NCBI GenBank assembly: GCA_902793995.1
Contig: CADBFP010000009.1
Span: 23,351-87,350 of the forward strand
DNA length: 64,000 nt
DNA from: an uncultured Lachnospiraceae bacterium
GTDB taxonomy: Bacteria; Bacillota; Clostridia; Lachnospirales; Lachnospiraceae
Direction of reading: 5' to 3'
This document shows, in pieces, positions 16,505-23,953 of the stretch; the first letter of the stretch is position 1, and every line of letters starts with the position of its first letter. The notes under the pieces were generated by a model. It was not told where the DNA came from. It did not search any database and was given only the letters and a program-made list of their open reading frames with translations. The position numbers and the translations under genes were made by a program.

Positions 16505-17419
16505 TTATGCATGGGGGATTTCCAGCATATCCAGCAGACGGATAAAACTATCCTGTCCATCCAGACAGGTATCCCTGAGCCAGCCACGTTCACTGCGCCA
16601 CTCTGCCAACCCACGGTAATAATAGTTTTTCTTAGCATCCTCTATGATAAAGGGAATGATGTTATGACGCAGACACTCTTTGAGTGCCACCAATCTGCCA
16701 ACCCGGCCATTGCCATCCTGAAAAGGATGGATATATTCAGATTCGGCATGAAAGGCAACGATGTCTTCCATGGTAACGCTTTCCCTGGCATTATACTCGG
16801 CAATTAAGCAAGCCATATGCCGGGGCACTTCGGCGGGTTTTGATGTTTCTCGGCCTCCCACCATGTTGGCACGCTTCTTATAATCCCCCACCACAAACCA
16901 GCTAAGGCCGGCATCCCTGGTGTCGTGCTTTAGAATGTAGTGCAGCTGCTTAATGATTTCCTCGCTTAGCACCTCTTCCGCCACATCAATCACATAATCA
17001 ATAGCACGAAAATGATGAAGGGTCTCCAAAACATCATCCACGGGAATCCCTTCGCCCACATCCAGCGTGTTCGTCTCAAAAATATGCCTTGTCTGCTCCT
17101 CGGAAAGCATGCTTCCCTCTATGTGATTGGAGTTGTAAGTCATTCTGATTTGGAGTTCATGGTAAAGTCCGCCCGGGAGCTTCATATCCTTTTCGTCCCT
17201 TAATCGCTGTAAAATGCTATTATCTGAGATCTCCCGCATCAACCGTTCCGGCAGTACCTCCAGATAATCTGCTATTCTTTGCAGGCTTTTCCCGGATAGC
17301 TTTTCCCCCTTGGCGATTTTAGCGATAGTACGGGAAGAAAGTCCGGCCTCCAAGCCCAGCTTGGACTTACCTATCCTTTTTTCTTTCAATACCTCTTCTA
17401 ATCCCTCATAGGAAATCAT
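16505..17419 (-). CDS. HTH-Fic domain protein (predicted AMPylase)
   Basis: A 304-residue protein with an N-terminal XRE helix-turn-helix (about 10-55) and a Fic domain. Fic enzymes usually transfer AMP from ATP to a hydroxyl of a target protein. The active motif HPFQDGNGRVGR (231-242) is intact, with catalytic His231. The autoinhibitory motif SNHIEG (97-102), matching [S/T]xxxE[G/N], lies upstream of the core, which makes it a class II Fic protein restrained by its own helix. It is convergent with the Uma2 gene, 21 bases apart. Repeated AGTAAAGATT boxes around its promoter suggest that it controls itself. The protein target is unknown. Confidence 0.9.
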   Translation of the reverse strand: MISYEGLEEVLKEKRIGKSKLGLEAGLSSRTIAKIAKGEKLSGKSLQRIADYLEVLPERLMREISDNSILQRLRDEKDMKLPGGLYHELQIRMTYNSNHIEGSMLSEEQTRHIFETNTLDVGEGIPVDDVLETLHHFRAIDYVIDVAEEVLSEEIIKQLHYILKHDTRDAGLSWFVVGDYKKRANMVGGRETSKPAEVPRHMACLIAEYNARESVTMEDIVAFHAESEYIHPFQDGNGRVGRLVALKECLRHNIIPFIIEDAKKNYYYRGLAEWRSERGWLRDTCLDGQDSFIRLLDMLEIPHA

Positions 17420-17435
17420 GGCAAAACACCTCTCA

Positions 17436-17510
17436 AATCTTTACTAATTGTAGCAGATTAGTGGAATAAAGTAAAGATTTTCGGCAAATTAAGGGTTAAA
17501 AGTAAAGATC
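17436..17510 (-). promoter_or_regulatory. Promoter and three ATCTTTACT boxes of the fic gene
   Basis: On the minus strand the -10 TACAAT (17452-17447) follows a -35 TTTACT (17475-17470) after 17 bases. Ten-base boxes at 17436-17445, 17470-17479 and 17501-17510 are copies of AGTAAAGATT in inverted or direct orientation. One covers the -35 and one lies just past the -10, as expected for a repressor site. Confidence 0.6.
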
Positions 17511-17544
17511 GGTCAAATTACCAAAACAGCTTTACAGCCTGTAC

Positions 17545-18264
17545 CTACTCCCCTAACAACTGATGCAGGATGCGCTGCCGGTGATTGATGAACATTTCCG
17601 TCACCTGAAAACTGTCCGTTTCTTCATAGGTGATGGGGTGGAGCAGACCATTGTCAAAGGAAATAATTTCTGCATCGGGGATCCCCAGCAGGATGGGGGA
17701 ATGGGTCACAATGATAAATTGGGCTCCGTCCCGGGAGCAGCTGACGATTTCCAGCAGCAGGGTCAGCTGTCTTTGAGGAGACAGGGCCGCTTCCGGCTCG
17801 TCCAAAAGGTAGACCCCGTTGGGCCTGAAATTATTCTGAATCATGGCCAGGAAGCTTTCCCCGTGAGACATTTCATGGAAACGTTGGGATTTCCATTCCA
17901 TATAATCCTGCTCCGCCGTAGCCACATTATAAAAACTTTCCGCCCGGAGGAAGTAGCCCCAGCCGGGTTTGTGGATTCCCTTGCTCAGGCGTATGGCATC
18001 GTGCAGCTCCGAGTGGGAGTCGTAGGTAGAAAAGCTGTAGTTTTTCGTGCCCCCTTCCGGATTAAAGCCGTAGGCCACCGCCAGAGCTTCCAGCAGGGTG
18101 GATTTGCCGCTGCCGTTTTCCCCTACAAAGAAAGTCACCGGCTGGCGGAATGTCCACTCAGTCAGGCCAGAAATGGCCTCAATCTTCCGCAAATAGCTGC
18201 GGGGATCGATCTTATCCCAGTCAATGCCAAATCCTTTGATGTGCAATTGTTCGTCGTTGTGCAT
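17545..18264 (-). CDS. Predicted AAA family ATPase (COG3910-like)
   Basis: A 239-residue SMC/ABC-type ATPase without a membrane or TOPRIM domain. Walker A is GENGSGKS (48-55), the ABC-like signature is MSHGESF (132-138), Walker B is VYLLDEPEAALSP (151-163), and the switch histidine is in VTHSP (186-190). The length and the LLDEPEAALSPQRQL block fit the small 'predicted ATPase' family. It lies eight bases after the UvrD-type helicase gene on the same strand, so the two are probably co-transcribed. DNA repair or defence roles have been suggested for relatives, but nothing here fixes one. Confidence 0.85.
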   Translation of the reverse strand: MHNDEQLHIKGFGIDWDKIDPRSYLRKIEAISGLTEWTFRQPVTFFVGENGSGKSTLLEALAVAYGFNPEGGTKNYSFSTYDSHSELHDAIRLSKGIHKPGWGYFLRAESFYNVATAEQDYMEWKSQRFHEMSHGESFLAMIQNNFRPNGVYLLDEPEAALSPQRQLTLLLEIVSCSRDGAQFIIVTHSPILLGIPDAEIISFDNGLLHPITYEETDSFQVTEMFINHRQRILHQLLGE

Positions 18265-18272
18265 GTTGTCCC

Positions 18273-20426
18273 TTACTCCACTGCCTCTAACTTCGCCCGA
18301 AAAGCGATGGCCCGGGGGGTATCCAGGTCGGTAAAACGCACCAGATACGCCTTTTTCTTTTCGTCCACATCCTCTACCACGCCCTCCCCCAGCACGGCAT
18401 GGCGCACCTTCTGGCCTATGGGCAAGTGCTCTGCTTCGCCCCCTTCCAGGAACTTGTCATGGGCAGCGATATAGGCACGGGTGTCCTGTATCAGCTCCTC
18501 CCGGGGCGGTTCCTCATATTCTATCATCCCCGGCTCCACATCCAGCAAAAAGCGGGACATATAGCGGGGGGCGCCGTCATGCAGCCTTCCTTCCACGGCG
18601 GATAAATACAATTCTTCCTGGGCCCTGGTCATGGCTACAAAGCAAAGCCTTCTCTCCTCTTCCATGGCCTCGAAGCTGTCCGTCTTCCGGCCGGGGAAGA
18701 CCCCTTCATTCAGGCCGCACAAAAAGACCACGGGGAACTCCAGGCCCTTGGCGCCATGAACCGTCATCAATTTCACTTTATCCTTCCCTGCCTCCCGGTC
18801 CGTATCCGAATACAGGGCAATATGGGCCAGGAAATCCGGCAGCTCGCATTCCTCTCCGCAGCTGATTTCATAGCGCAGAATCAATTGTTTTAACTCTGCC
18901 AGATTATCCAACCGTTCCTGCGCCCCTTCGGTACGGAGCATCTTTTCATAGCCGGAGGCATGAAGCAAAGCCGTAAATAACTTGCTGATAGCCTGGCCGG
19001 GAGCCCCGGCGGAAAACTGCTCCACCAACTGCACAAAGGCCTCTGCGCCTGTGCCCTTAAATAGATCATAATCCAGATGCTTTTTCAAAGCCTGATACAG
19101 GCTGATGCCCTCTGCCTGGGCCCGTTCCGTGAGATACTTCATGCGCTTTTCTCCCAGGTTCCGCTTCGGGGTATTGATGATGCGCCGGAAAGACAAATCA
19201 TCCTGATAAGCAATCATCCTGAGATAGGACAGGGCATCCTTCACCTCCGCCCGGTCAAAAAAGCCCACGCCGCCGTATAAACAATAGGGGATCTCCGCCT
19301 TCTGCAGGGCCTCCTCCACCGCCCGGGTGAGATAATGGGCCCGGTACAGCACCGCCATTTCCCCGTAGGGGCGGCCCGCCTCATGGAGGGCCTGCATCTT
19401 AGCCGCCATCCAGGCGGCATCATCCTCCGGCATCTCATTGACGGTCCCCCGCACCGGCAGCCCCTTTTCCTTCACCGCCACCAGATCCTTGGGAATCCGG
19501 CCCTTGTTTTTGGCAATCAAAGAGTTCACCGCCCCGATGATTTCCGGGGTGGAGCGGTAATTGGTATTCATCAAAATGGTTTTCGTTCCGGGATATTCCT
19601 GGTCAAAGTCCTTGATATATTTCACATTGGCGCCCCGCCAGGTATAGATGGTCTGATCCGGATCCCCCACCACAAACAGGTTTTTATGATAGGCCTGGAG
19701 CACCTCCATGAGCTTCAGCTGCAGGGGGTCAATGTCCTGGAATTCGTCGATCATAATATATTCCAGCCGCTCCTGCCATTTTAGGGCGATTTCCGGCCGG
19801 GTCTTGAAAATGTGCAGCACCAGGATGATCAGGTCATTGTAATCCAGGCCGAAGCACTTTTTCTGGTAATAAAGATAGCCGTAAAAGAGGATGTCCTTCA
19901 CCTCAGTGGCCGCCTCGTATTTTTCCCGCAGAATCTCCAGGGAATCATCCACCAGATCCAGGTAATAGGATGGCTCCGTCAGGCATTTGCGGATTTCAAA
20001 CATATCCCGGGCGTCCTGGAAGGTCATGTGCCTAAGGTTCAGATTACGCTCCTCGTAAATCAGCCGCAGGAATTCGTTGATATCCGAATTGTCCAGCACC
20101 AGAAAACTTTTGGGATAGCCCATGGCGTGGGAGTCCTCCTGCAGCACGGAGACACAAAAACCGTGGAAGGTATTCACATAAGCCGTGTCATGGTCTCCGG
20201 TAATGTTGTGGATCCGCCGCCGCATCTCCTCCGCCGCTTTGTTGGTGAAGGTGACACACAATATGTGGGCGGGCAGGATCCCCATTTCCAGCACCAGATA
20301 AGCATAGCGGGCCGTGAGAGCCCGGGTTTTCCCGCTCCCGGCCCCGGCAATCACCCGCACATAGCCCTCGGTAGAGGTCACCGCCTCCAACTGCTCCGCA
20401 TTTAATTCTTCCAAATAAGCGTCCAT
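18273..20426 (-). CDS. UvrD/PcrA-like ATP-dependent DNA helicase
   Basis: A 717-residue superfamily 1A 3'-5' helicase. Motif I is AGAGSGKT (27-34), motif II DEFQDIDPLQ, and motif III contains VVGDPDQTIYTWRGA. Motif V is MTVHGAKGLEFPVVF and motif VI FVAMTRAQEELYL. The C-terminal tail (KVRHAVLGEGVVEDV) is the small RNA-polymerase-binding-like module found at the end of PcrA and UvrD. The ATG at 20426 has an AGGGGA site. It is slightly shorter than PcrA (about 730-750). It may be a second PcrA-type helicase for repair; the adjacent ATPase could be a partner. Confidence 0.93.
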   Translation of the reverse strand: MDAYLEELNAEQLEAVTSTEGYVRVIAGAGSGKTRALTARYAYLVLEMGILPAHILCVTFTNKAAEEMRRRIHNITGDHDTAYVNTFHGFCVSVLQEDSHAMGYPKSFLVLDNSDINEFLRLIYEERNLNLRHMTFQDARDMFEIRKCLTEPSYYLDLVDDSLEILREKYEAATEVKDILFYGYLYYQKKCFGLDYNDLIILVLHIFKTRPEIALKWQERLEYIMIDEFQDIDPLQLKLMEVLQAYHKNLFVVGDPDQTIYTWRGANVKYIKDFDQEYPGTKTILMNTNYRSTPEIIGAVNSLIAKNKGRIPKDLVAVKEKGLPVRGTVNEMPEDDAAWMAAKMQALHEAGRPYGEMAVLYRAHYLTRAVEEALQKAEIPYCLYGGVGFFDRAEVKDALSYLRMIAYQDDLSFRRIINTPKRNLGEKRMKYLTERAQAEGISLYQALKKHLDYDLFKGTGAEAFVQLVEQFSAGAPGQAISKLFTALLHASGYEKMLRTEGAQERLDNLAELKQLILRYEISCGEECELPDFLAHIALYSDTDREAGKDKVKLMTVHGAKGLEFPVVFLCGLNEGVFPGRKTDSFEAMEEERRLCFVAMTRAQEELYLSAVEGRLHDGAPRYMSRFLLDVEPGMIEYEEPPREELIQDTRAYIAAHDKFLEGGEAEHLPIGQKVRHAVLGEGVVEDVDEKKKAYLVRFTDLDTPRAIAFRAKLEAVE

Positions 20427-20542
20427 TGCATTCCCCTAACCCGGATTCTTCTAAAACCATTGACATCTGCCGTGTTTTCTTTTATACTCCAAATGCAAGG
20501 ATGAGCCTTTCCACAGGTGCTTCGTTCCTTGTGCACTGTACC

Positions 20543-20590
20543 AAAACAGGTAACCGACACTTTGGAGGGCGGCGGTCACCTGTTTTCTTT
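20543..20590 (-). terminator. Terminator of the holin-like peptide gene
   Basis: Outer arms AAAACAGGT and ACCTGTTTT with inner ACCG/CGGT pairs close a GC-rich loop, with T runs on both sides, directly at the stop of the 27-codon gene. It can act in both directions. Confidence 0.8.
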
Positions 20591-20672
20591 ATTTCCGTTT
20601 ACTGCGGATTAAAGCTATAATTGCAACAACCAAGATTCCCAGCTGAATCAACTGATCCCAAGTGATGAACAT
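20589..20672 (-). CDS. Small holin-like toxin peptide (27 residues), type I toxin candidate
   Basis: A 27-codon gene starting at the ATG at 20672 with a strong AAAGGAGGC site. It encodes a short aromatic start (MFITWDQL), one hydrophobic segment (LGILVVAIIALI) and a basic end (RSKRK). This is the build of the short 'putative holin-like toxin' peptides and of type I toxins, which insert in the cell's own membrane. The promoter is an exact consensus at 20879-20907, the leader is about 200 bases of consecutive hairpins, the ribosome site pairs in a six-base stem (20677-20682 with 20690-20695), and a stable terminator follows. No antitoxin RNA is proven. Family membership rests on shape rather than a search. 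Confidence 0.65.
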   Translation of the reverse strand: MFITWDQLIQLGILVVAIIALIRSKRK

Positions 20673-20872
20673 AGGCGCCTCCTTTCTGCGGAGGCAGCAA
20701 AACAGGGTCCTCCACTGTCAGCGAAAAAGCTTCCCCTTTGGGTCGCTTTTTCGGACAGTGTCTCCAAAATCACCTCGCTTTACCTGCCACTGGCAGCGCT
20801 TCGGTGATTTTGCTCCCGCATGCACAGGGAGCACCGCATAGCCTGTGGTCAGGCCCATCCGTTTGTCCGGAC
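20673..20872 (-). ncRNA. Hairpin-rich 5' leader of the holin-like peptide mRNA
   Basis: About 200 transcribed bases before the small gene fold on paper into a row of hairpins. In mRNA order they are TTGTCCGGACAA (20863-20874), GCCTG/CAGGC, GCTCCC/GGGAGC, a stem with AAAATCACC/GGTGATTTT arms (20766-20811), a stem with CACTGTC/GACAGTG arms (20713-20760), and the ribosome-site hairpin GCCTCC/GGAGGC. The two large stems recur, with compensatory changes, near 37.9 and 43.8 kb. No known riboswitch class is recognised. Confidence 0.6.
20710..20816. repeat. Copy of the two-stem interspersed module
   Basis: This 107-base segment is clearly homologous to the inner part of the repeats at 37845-38013 and 43737-43894. 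Shared blocks include CGAAAAAGCTTCCC and the palindrome TGCCACTGGCA. It lacks the outer gene-end part of those copies. Confidence 0.8.
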
Positions 20873-20878
20873 AACACC

Positions 20879-20907
20879 ATTATAGAACAAGCGTTTGTTT
20901 TTGTCAA
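20879..20907 (-). promoter_or_regulatory. Exact consensus sigma-A promoter of the holin-like peptide gene
   Basis: Reading the minus strand, TTGACA at 20907-20902, a 17-base spacer and TATAAT at 20884-20879. A 12-base palindrome (20863-20874) covers the expected start point near 20872. Confidence 0.85.
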
Positions 20908-20916
20908 GCAATCTCT

Positions 20917-20957
20917 AAAAAAATGCACCGCGGGGACAGGTCCCATGGTGCATTTTT
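20917..20957 (-). terminator. Terminator downstream of the methyltransferase gene
   Basis: The stem ATGCACC/GGTGCAT, with an inner GGGACAGGTCCC palindrome, is followed on the minus strand by seven T. The 120 bases between it and the methyltransferase stop (20958-21077) show nothing I recognise. Confidence 0.75.
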
Positions 20958-21077
20958 AAAAGACAGCGGCGCTCCATAGAAGCGGGCCCTATATCTGCAG
21001 GGATATACCAGTTTTTCCGGTCGATGGGAACAAGGTCGGAGGCCAAACATATTACGGCACCGGTTCCCTGATGCATT

Positions 21078-21836
21078 TCACTGTTTTTGCGCTATGACCC
21101 GGTACCAGTCCACCTTGTCAAAATCTCTCTCCTGGCTGAAACAGGGAAGGGGCTGCCATTCCATGGGGCTGTAGCCCAAAGCCTTAAGCTTCTTCTCCAC
21201 CAGGCTCAGCGGGAAGGGATGATAATGCTCCTCAAAGATTTCCTTCTGAACTATCCGATTGTCCTGTTCAAAGGAATAAAGCAGATTGAAGACCAGGGAG
21301 CCGTCCGGATTGTGATCCCACACCTGAACCAAATTGACCCGGGTTTCCCCGTGAAAGAAGGGATTATACAGATAAAAGCGCTGCTTTTCCCTTTGTATCT
21401 TCTCCCAGTTCCGGGAATCAAAGCATAGATATCCCCCGGGCTTTACATGGGCGTCCATCTCCTCCAGGGTTTTCAGCACATCCTCATGGGGCACATAGCC
21501 CAGAGCGTTGCCGGTGCTGGCCACGCAGTCAAACTGCCTGTCTCCCCAGCAGGACAAATCCCGGAAATCACTGCACTGCAGCTCAAAAGGCTTTTGCTTA
21601 GCCAGGGCTTTTTCCCGGCATCGCGCCAGCATGGCCTCGCTCAAATCCGAGCCGAAGAGTTCCATCCCCAGCTCCTGCAAAGGCAGGGTCATGCCGCCCG
21701 TGCCTATGCTGACATCCAGGAAGGTTTTGATGGGCCGCTCCCCCAAAAACATTTCCCAATCCTTTCGGATGGAGGCCGTCCGCTGCTCGCTTTCAATCAA
21801 ATCGTAAATCTCAGCCCGTTCATATAACTGTCCCAT
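21078..21836 (-). CDS. Class I SAM-dependent methyltransferase
   Basis: A 252-residue Rossmann-fold methyltransferase using S-adenosylmethionine. Motif I is LDVSIGTGGMTLPL (about 39-52), with the acidic residue after beta-2 in GSDLSEAML and a motif IV-like CVASTGNALGYV. The C-terminal part differs from small-molecule and RNA methyltransferases with known roles, so the substrate is unassigned. It follows the GNAT-fusion gene by 12 bases on the same strand and has a purine-rich AGAAGAGGAA site. A terminator follows at 20957. Confidence 0.85.
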   Translation of the reverse strand: MGQLYERAEIYDLIESEQRTASIRKDWEMFLGERPIKTFLDVSIGTGGMTLPLQELGMELFGSDLSEAMLARCREKALAKQKPFELQCSDFRDLSCWGDRQFDCVASTGNALGYVPHEDVLKTLEEMDAHVKPGGYLCFDSRNWEKIQREKQRFYLYNPFFHGETRVNLVQVWDHNPDGSLVFNLLYSFEQDNRIVQKEIFEEHYHPFPLSLVEKKLKALGYSPMEWQPLPCFSQERDFDKVDWYRVIAQKQ

Positions 21837-21848
21837 TTCCTCTTCTCC

Positions 21849-22940
21849 TTATGTCCCGGCGCCAGAATGACAGGGATGCCGCTGCAGTACCACCCGGTAG
21901 GCAGGGCGATAGGCCCGGCGGTAGGTTTCACTGTGGGAGACCAGGGGGCAACCCGCCTCCCGGTAGGCGGCCAGATAGGTTTGCAGGGCTTCTTTGCTAA
22001 AACGGAAAGGGAAGATTTCTGCCTTTTCCTCCAGCCAGTCCAAAGTAGCCAGGAAACGGTCCTGACTGCCCCGGTGAGCGGCGGCGGAGCGGACAAACCA
22101 ATCGTTGATCTGCTCCGGGGTATAAAGCCCTCCCGCCTTGGCCGGGGCAAGATGCAGACGGCAAAGGCCGCCGCCGATATCCTCCAGCAGAGGCATATCC
22201 TCCTGATTTGACTTCTCCCCCGGCAGGCTCTCCCACTCCTGCCGTAAATAAGCCAGACTGCGGGCCGGATCACTGATCAGATGCCCGCCTCCGAATTCAT
22301 TCTGGTACAGGAGCTTCACCACATCCGTGGGTTCCATAAGGGGATAACGGGACAAATGGAATGGGATAATATTCTCCGGGATTCCCCTTGCCCTCTCCCT
22401 CGTCAGGGAGAGGGTGGCATGGCCTTCAGGCCATGACGGGTGAGGGCGACTCATTGCAAACCCCCGATGAATATACATTCGGGAGGGTTCCTCATCATGA
22501 TCCCCCTGGACCATGCCATAAAACTCCCAGCCGTAGCGTTCATAAAAGCCCGTATGATCCGTCAGCAGGTAAAGGGGCGAGATGCCCTTCTCCTGCATAT
22601 CCTGCACCGCCAGATCCAGGAGCCGGCCGGCAATGCCCCGGCCCCGCCAGGCTTCCTCCGTGTAGACGGCACACACATTGGGCGCCAGATCCTTCCGGGA
22701 ATGGAAATCATTTTCGATGACTCCCAGGCCGCCCAGGATCTCCTCTCCGTGTAAACACAGATACCAGCCGTACTCCGTCTGCCCGGAAAGATATTCCTCC
22801 ATGCAGGCCAGATAAGCCTCCCGGGGCACCTGCCATTTGGCATGGAACCAATCCGCGGCGGCCCCCATCAAATCAGGCTCTTCCCGCAGGGTAATAAAGC
22901 GCAGGGTTTCGTTGTTATGCTCTGTTTCCTTCTTAGGCAT
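21849..22940 (-). CDS. GNAT acetyltransferase fused to an unknown C-terminal domain through an in-frame repeat
   Basis: A 363-residue protein made of two units. Residues 1-158 are a GNAT N-acetyltransferase with the acetyl-CoA loop WRGRGIAGRLL (98-108) and the terminal FYERYGWEFYGMVQG block. Residues 186-363 are a separate domain (EPTDVVKLLYQNEFGGGHLI at 203-222) of unknown function that I believe also occurs as a stand-alone protein. Residues about 164-185 between them are encoded by a copy of the interspersed palindromic repeat (22387-22451), read in frame. The start at 22940 has a GGAGG site 12 bases upstream; 22970 is an alternative. It could have arisen by fusion of two adjacent genes when the repeat replaced stop and start. 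Confidence 0.8.
   Translation of the reverse strand: MPKKETEHNNETLRFITLREEPDLMGAAADWFHAKWQVPREAYLACMEEYLSGQTEYGWYLCLHGEEILGGLGVIENDFHSRKDLAPNVCAVYTEEAWRGRGIAGRLLDLAVQDMQEKGISPLYLLTDHTGFYERYGWEFYGMVQGDHDEEPSRMYIHRGFAMSRPHPSWPEGHATLSLTRERARGIPENIIPFHLSRYPLMEPTDVVKLLYQNEFGGGHLISDPARSLAYLRQEWESLPGEKSNQEDMPLLEDIGGGLCRLHLAPAKAGGLYTPEQINDWFVRSAAAHRGSQDRFLATLDWLEEKAEIFPFRFSKEALQTYLAAYREAGCPLVSHSETYRRAYRPAYRVVLQRHPCHSGAGT
22387..22451. repeat. Interspersed palindromic repeat lying inside a coding sequence
   Basis: A 65-base copy of the CTTGCCCTCTCCC...GTGAGGGCGACT repeat. It has the hairpins CCCTCTCCC/GGGAGAGGG and ATGGCC/GGCCAT. It is nearly identical to 47344-47408, with paired changes in both stems, and contains no in-frame stop on the minus strand. 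Confidence 0.9.
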
Positions 22941-23049
22941 CAAAATGAATACCTCCCGGGTCTGGCGCATTCCTCCAGGAGGCGACTGATAGCCGCCCCT
23001 GCACACAGGGTTTACGCTTCGGCCGGCCCTTCCGGCAGCAGTATTTCTT

Positions 23050-23718
23050 TTAACGGATCCCCGTCTTCTCCCGCAAATATTGCAGGACAAAATCGAAGTC
23101 TTCTTGCTTCACATAAATCTGGTTGTGCTGGAAACGGTGGTTCACCATGATCAGATTCCGGCCCTTATTAGGGATGATGCGTCGCACCTTCCCATATTCG
23201 GAGACCATGCTCTGGCGGGTGGCATTGACGATGCTCAGCCCCGTCATGGACAAATTGCCGGTAGCGGCCCCCAGAAACCCGGTGAGCCAGGACAGGCCCT
23301 GGGCCTTCTGGAAAGTCTTCTCCATTTGATGGTGGGTAATGGTCTGATCGTTCATTTCGAAAAGAACCAGGTAGCGCCCGCCGTAAATCCTGGCCACAAT
23401 CAGGTAGGCAATAAAGGGCAGGACAAAGATAAAAAAGGCCATGACGATAATGCCGTATTTGGAGCTATCCCAGTCAAAGTTCTTGAAAGGGGGCCACTCG
23501 AAATCGCCGGAGAGAATAATGATGAGAAGCATAAAGAGCGCCACAATGGCCACCGCTAAAAACATCACCTTATAAACCGTGAAAAGAATGGTGGGATTTT
23601 TGTACATGTTGAAATCATAGATCCAGCGATAGGTGCCGTCCTCACACAGGGTGACCCGGTAGGGGTCGGCATGGCCGGGCTGAGGGGGCAATTGGGTATA
23701 ATTCTTGCTTGCTTCCAT
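23050..23718 (-). CDS. Hypothetical membrane protein with two helices
   Basis: A 222-residue protein of no recognised family. An N-terminal cytoplasmic stretch contains YRVTLCEDGTYRWIYDFN. Two hydrophobic segments follow (about 52-70 ILFTVYKVMFLAVAIVAL and 94-115 GIIVMAFFIFVLPFIAYL), then a polar C-terminal half (SEYGKVRRIIPNKGRNLIMV) that resembles a PH-like YcxB domain. That resemblance is a guess. An AAAGGAGGCG site precedes the ATG at 23718. The GNAT-fusion gene follows after about 110 bases; a link in function is not evident. Confidence 0.75.
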   Translation of the reverse strand: MEASKNYTQLPPQPGHADPYRVTLCEDGTYRWIYDFNMYKNPTILFTVYKVMFLAVAIVALFMLLIIILSGDFEWPPFKNFDWDSSKYGIIVMAFFIFVLPFIAYLIVARIYGGRYLVLFEMNDQTITHHQMEKTFQKAQGLSWLTGFLGAATGNLSMTGLSIVNATRQSMVSEYGKVRRIIPNKGRNLIMVNHRFQHNQIYVKQEDFDFVLQYLREKTGIR

Positions 23719-23807
23719 GGGTTTCGCCTCCTTTCGGCTTTCAAGGGTAGTGTAGCACAGTCCCGGGTCCGGAACAAGGATATTTGACAAAAACCCCGCG
23801 GTTTTGC

Positions 23808-23836
23808 TTGCAATTTTTCTTATTTTTCTATATGAT
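23808..23836 (+). promoter_or_regulatory. Promoter of the purine permease gene
   Basis: TTGCAA (23808-23813), a 17-base T-rich spacer and TATGAT (23831-23836). Transcription would start near 23843, just before the riboswitch. Confidence 0.75.
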
Positions 23837-23858
23837 AAGCCTATCCTGAATAACCTTT

Positions 23859-23930
23859 AGTTGCCGATATAAGTTTGGAGGAAATGGCCCAAACGTTTCT
23901 ACCGCACGCCTAAGATGCGACTATTGGTAA
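23859..23930 (+). ncRNA. Purine (guanine-class) riboswitch aptamer
   Basis: All parts of the purine aptamer are visible in order. They are P1 TTGCC/GGTAA (23861-23865 with 23926-23930), P2 GTTTGG/CCAAAC (23873-23878 with 23889-23894), L2 GAAATGG, the core GTTTCTACC (23895-23903), P3 CGCA/TGCG with L3 GCCTAAG, and J3/1 GACTAT. The pyrimidine that selects the ligand is a C (23921), which predicts guanine or hypoxanthine rather than adenine. It precedes a purine permease gene. No ordinary terminator follows. Confidence 0.88.
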
Positions 23931-23953
23931 TTTTTTATTTGAAGGAGGGAACA

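Noticed and set aside
17545-20426. ATPase plus UvrD helicase as a Gabija defence system
   Set aside because: The ATPase is only 239 residues and lacks the TOPRIM nuclease domain of GajA, and the helicase has the C-terminal module of housekeeping PcrA.
20426-20588. Antisense-RNA promoter on the plus strand at 20616-20621 as a firm feature
   Set aside because: A TATAAT is present but no acceptable -35 at 16-18 bases, so it is mentioned only as a hypothesis.
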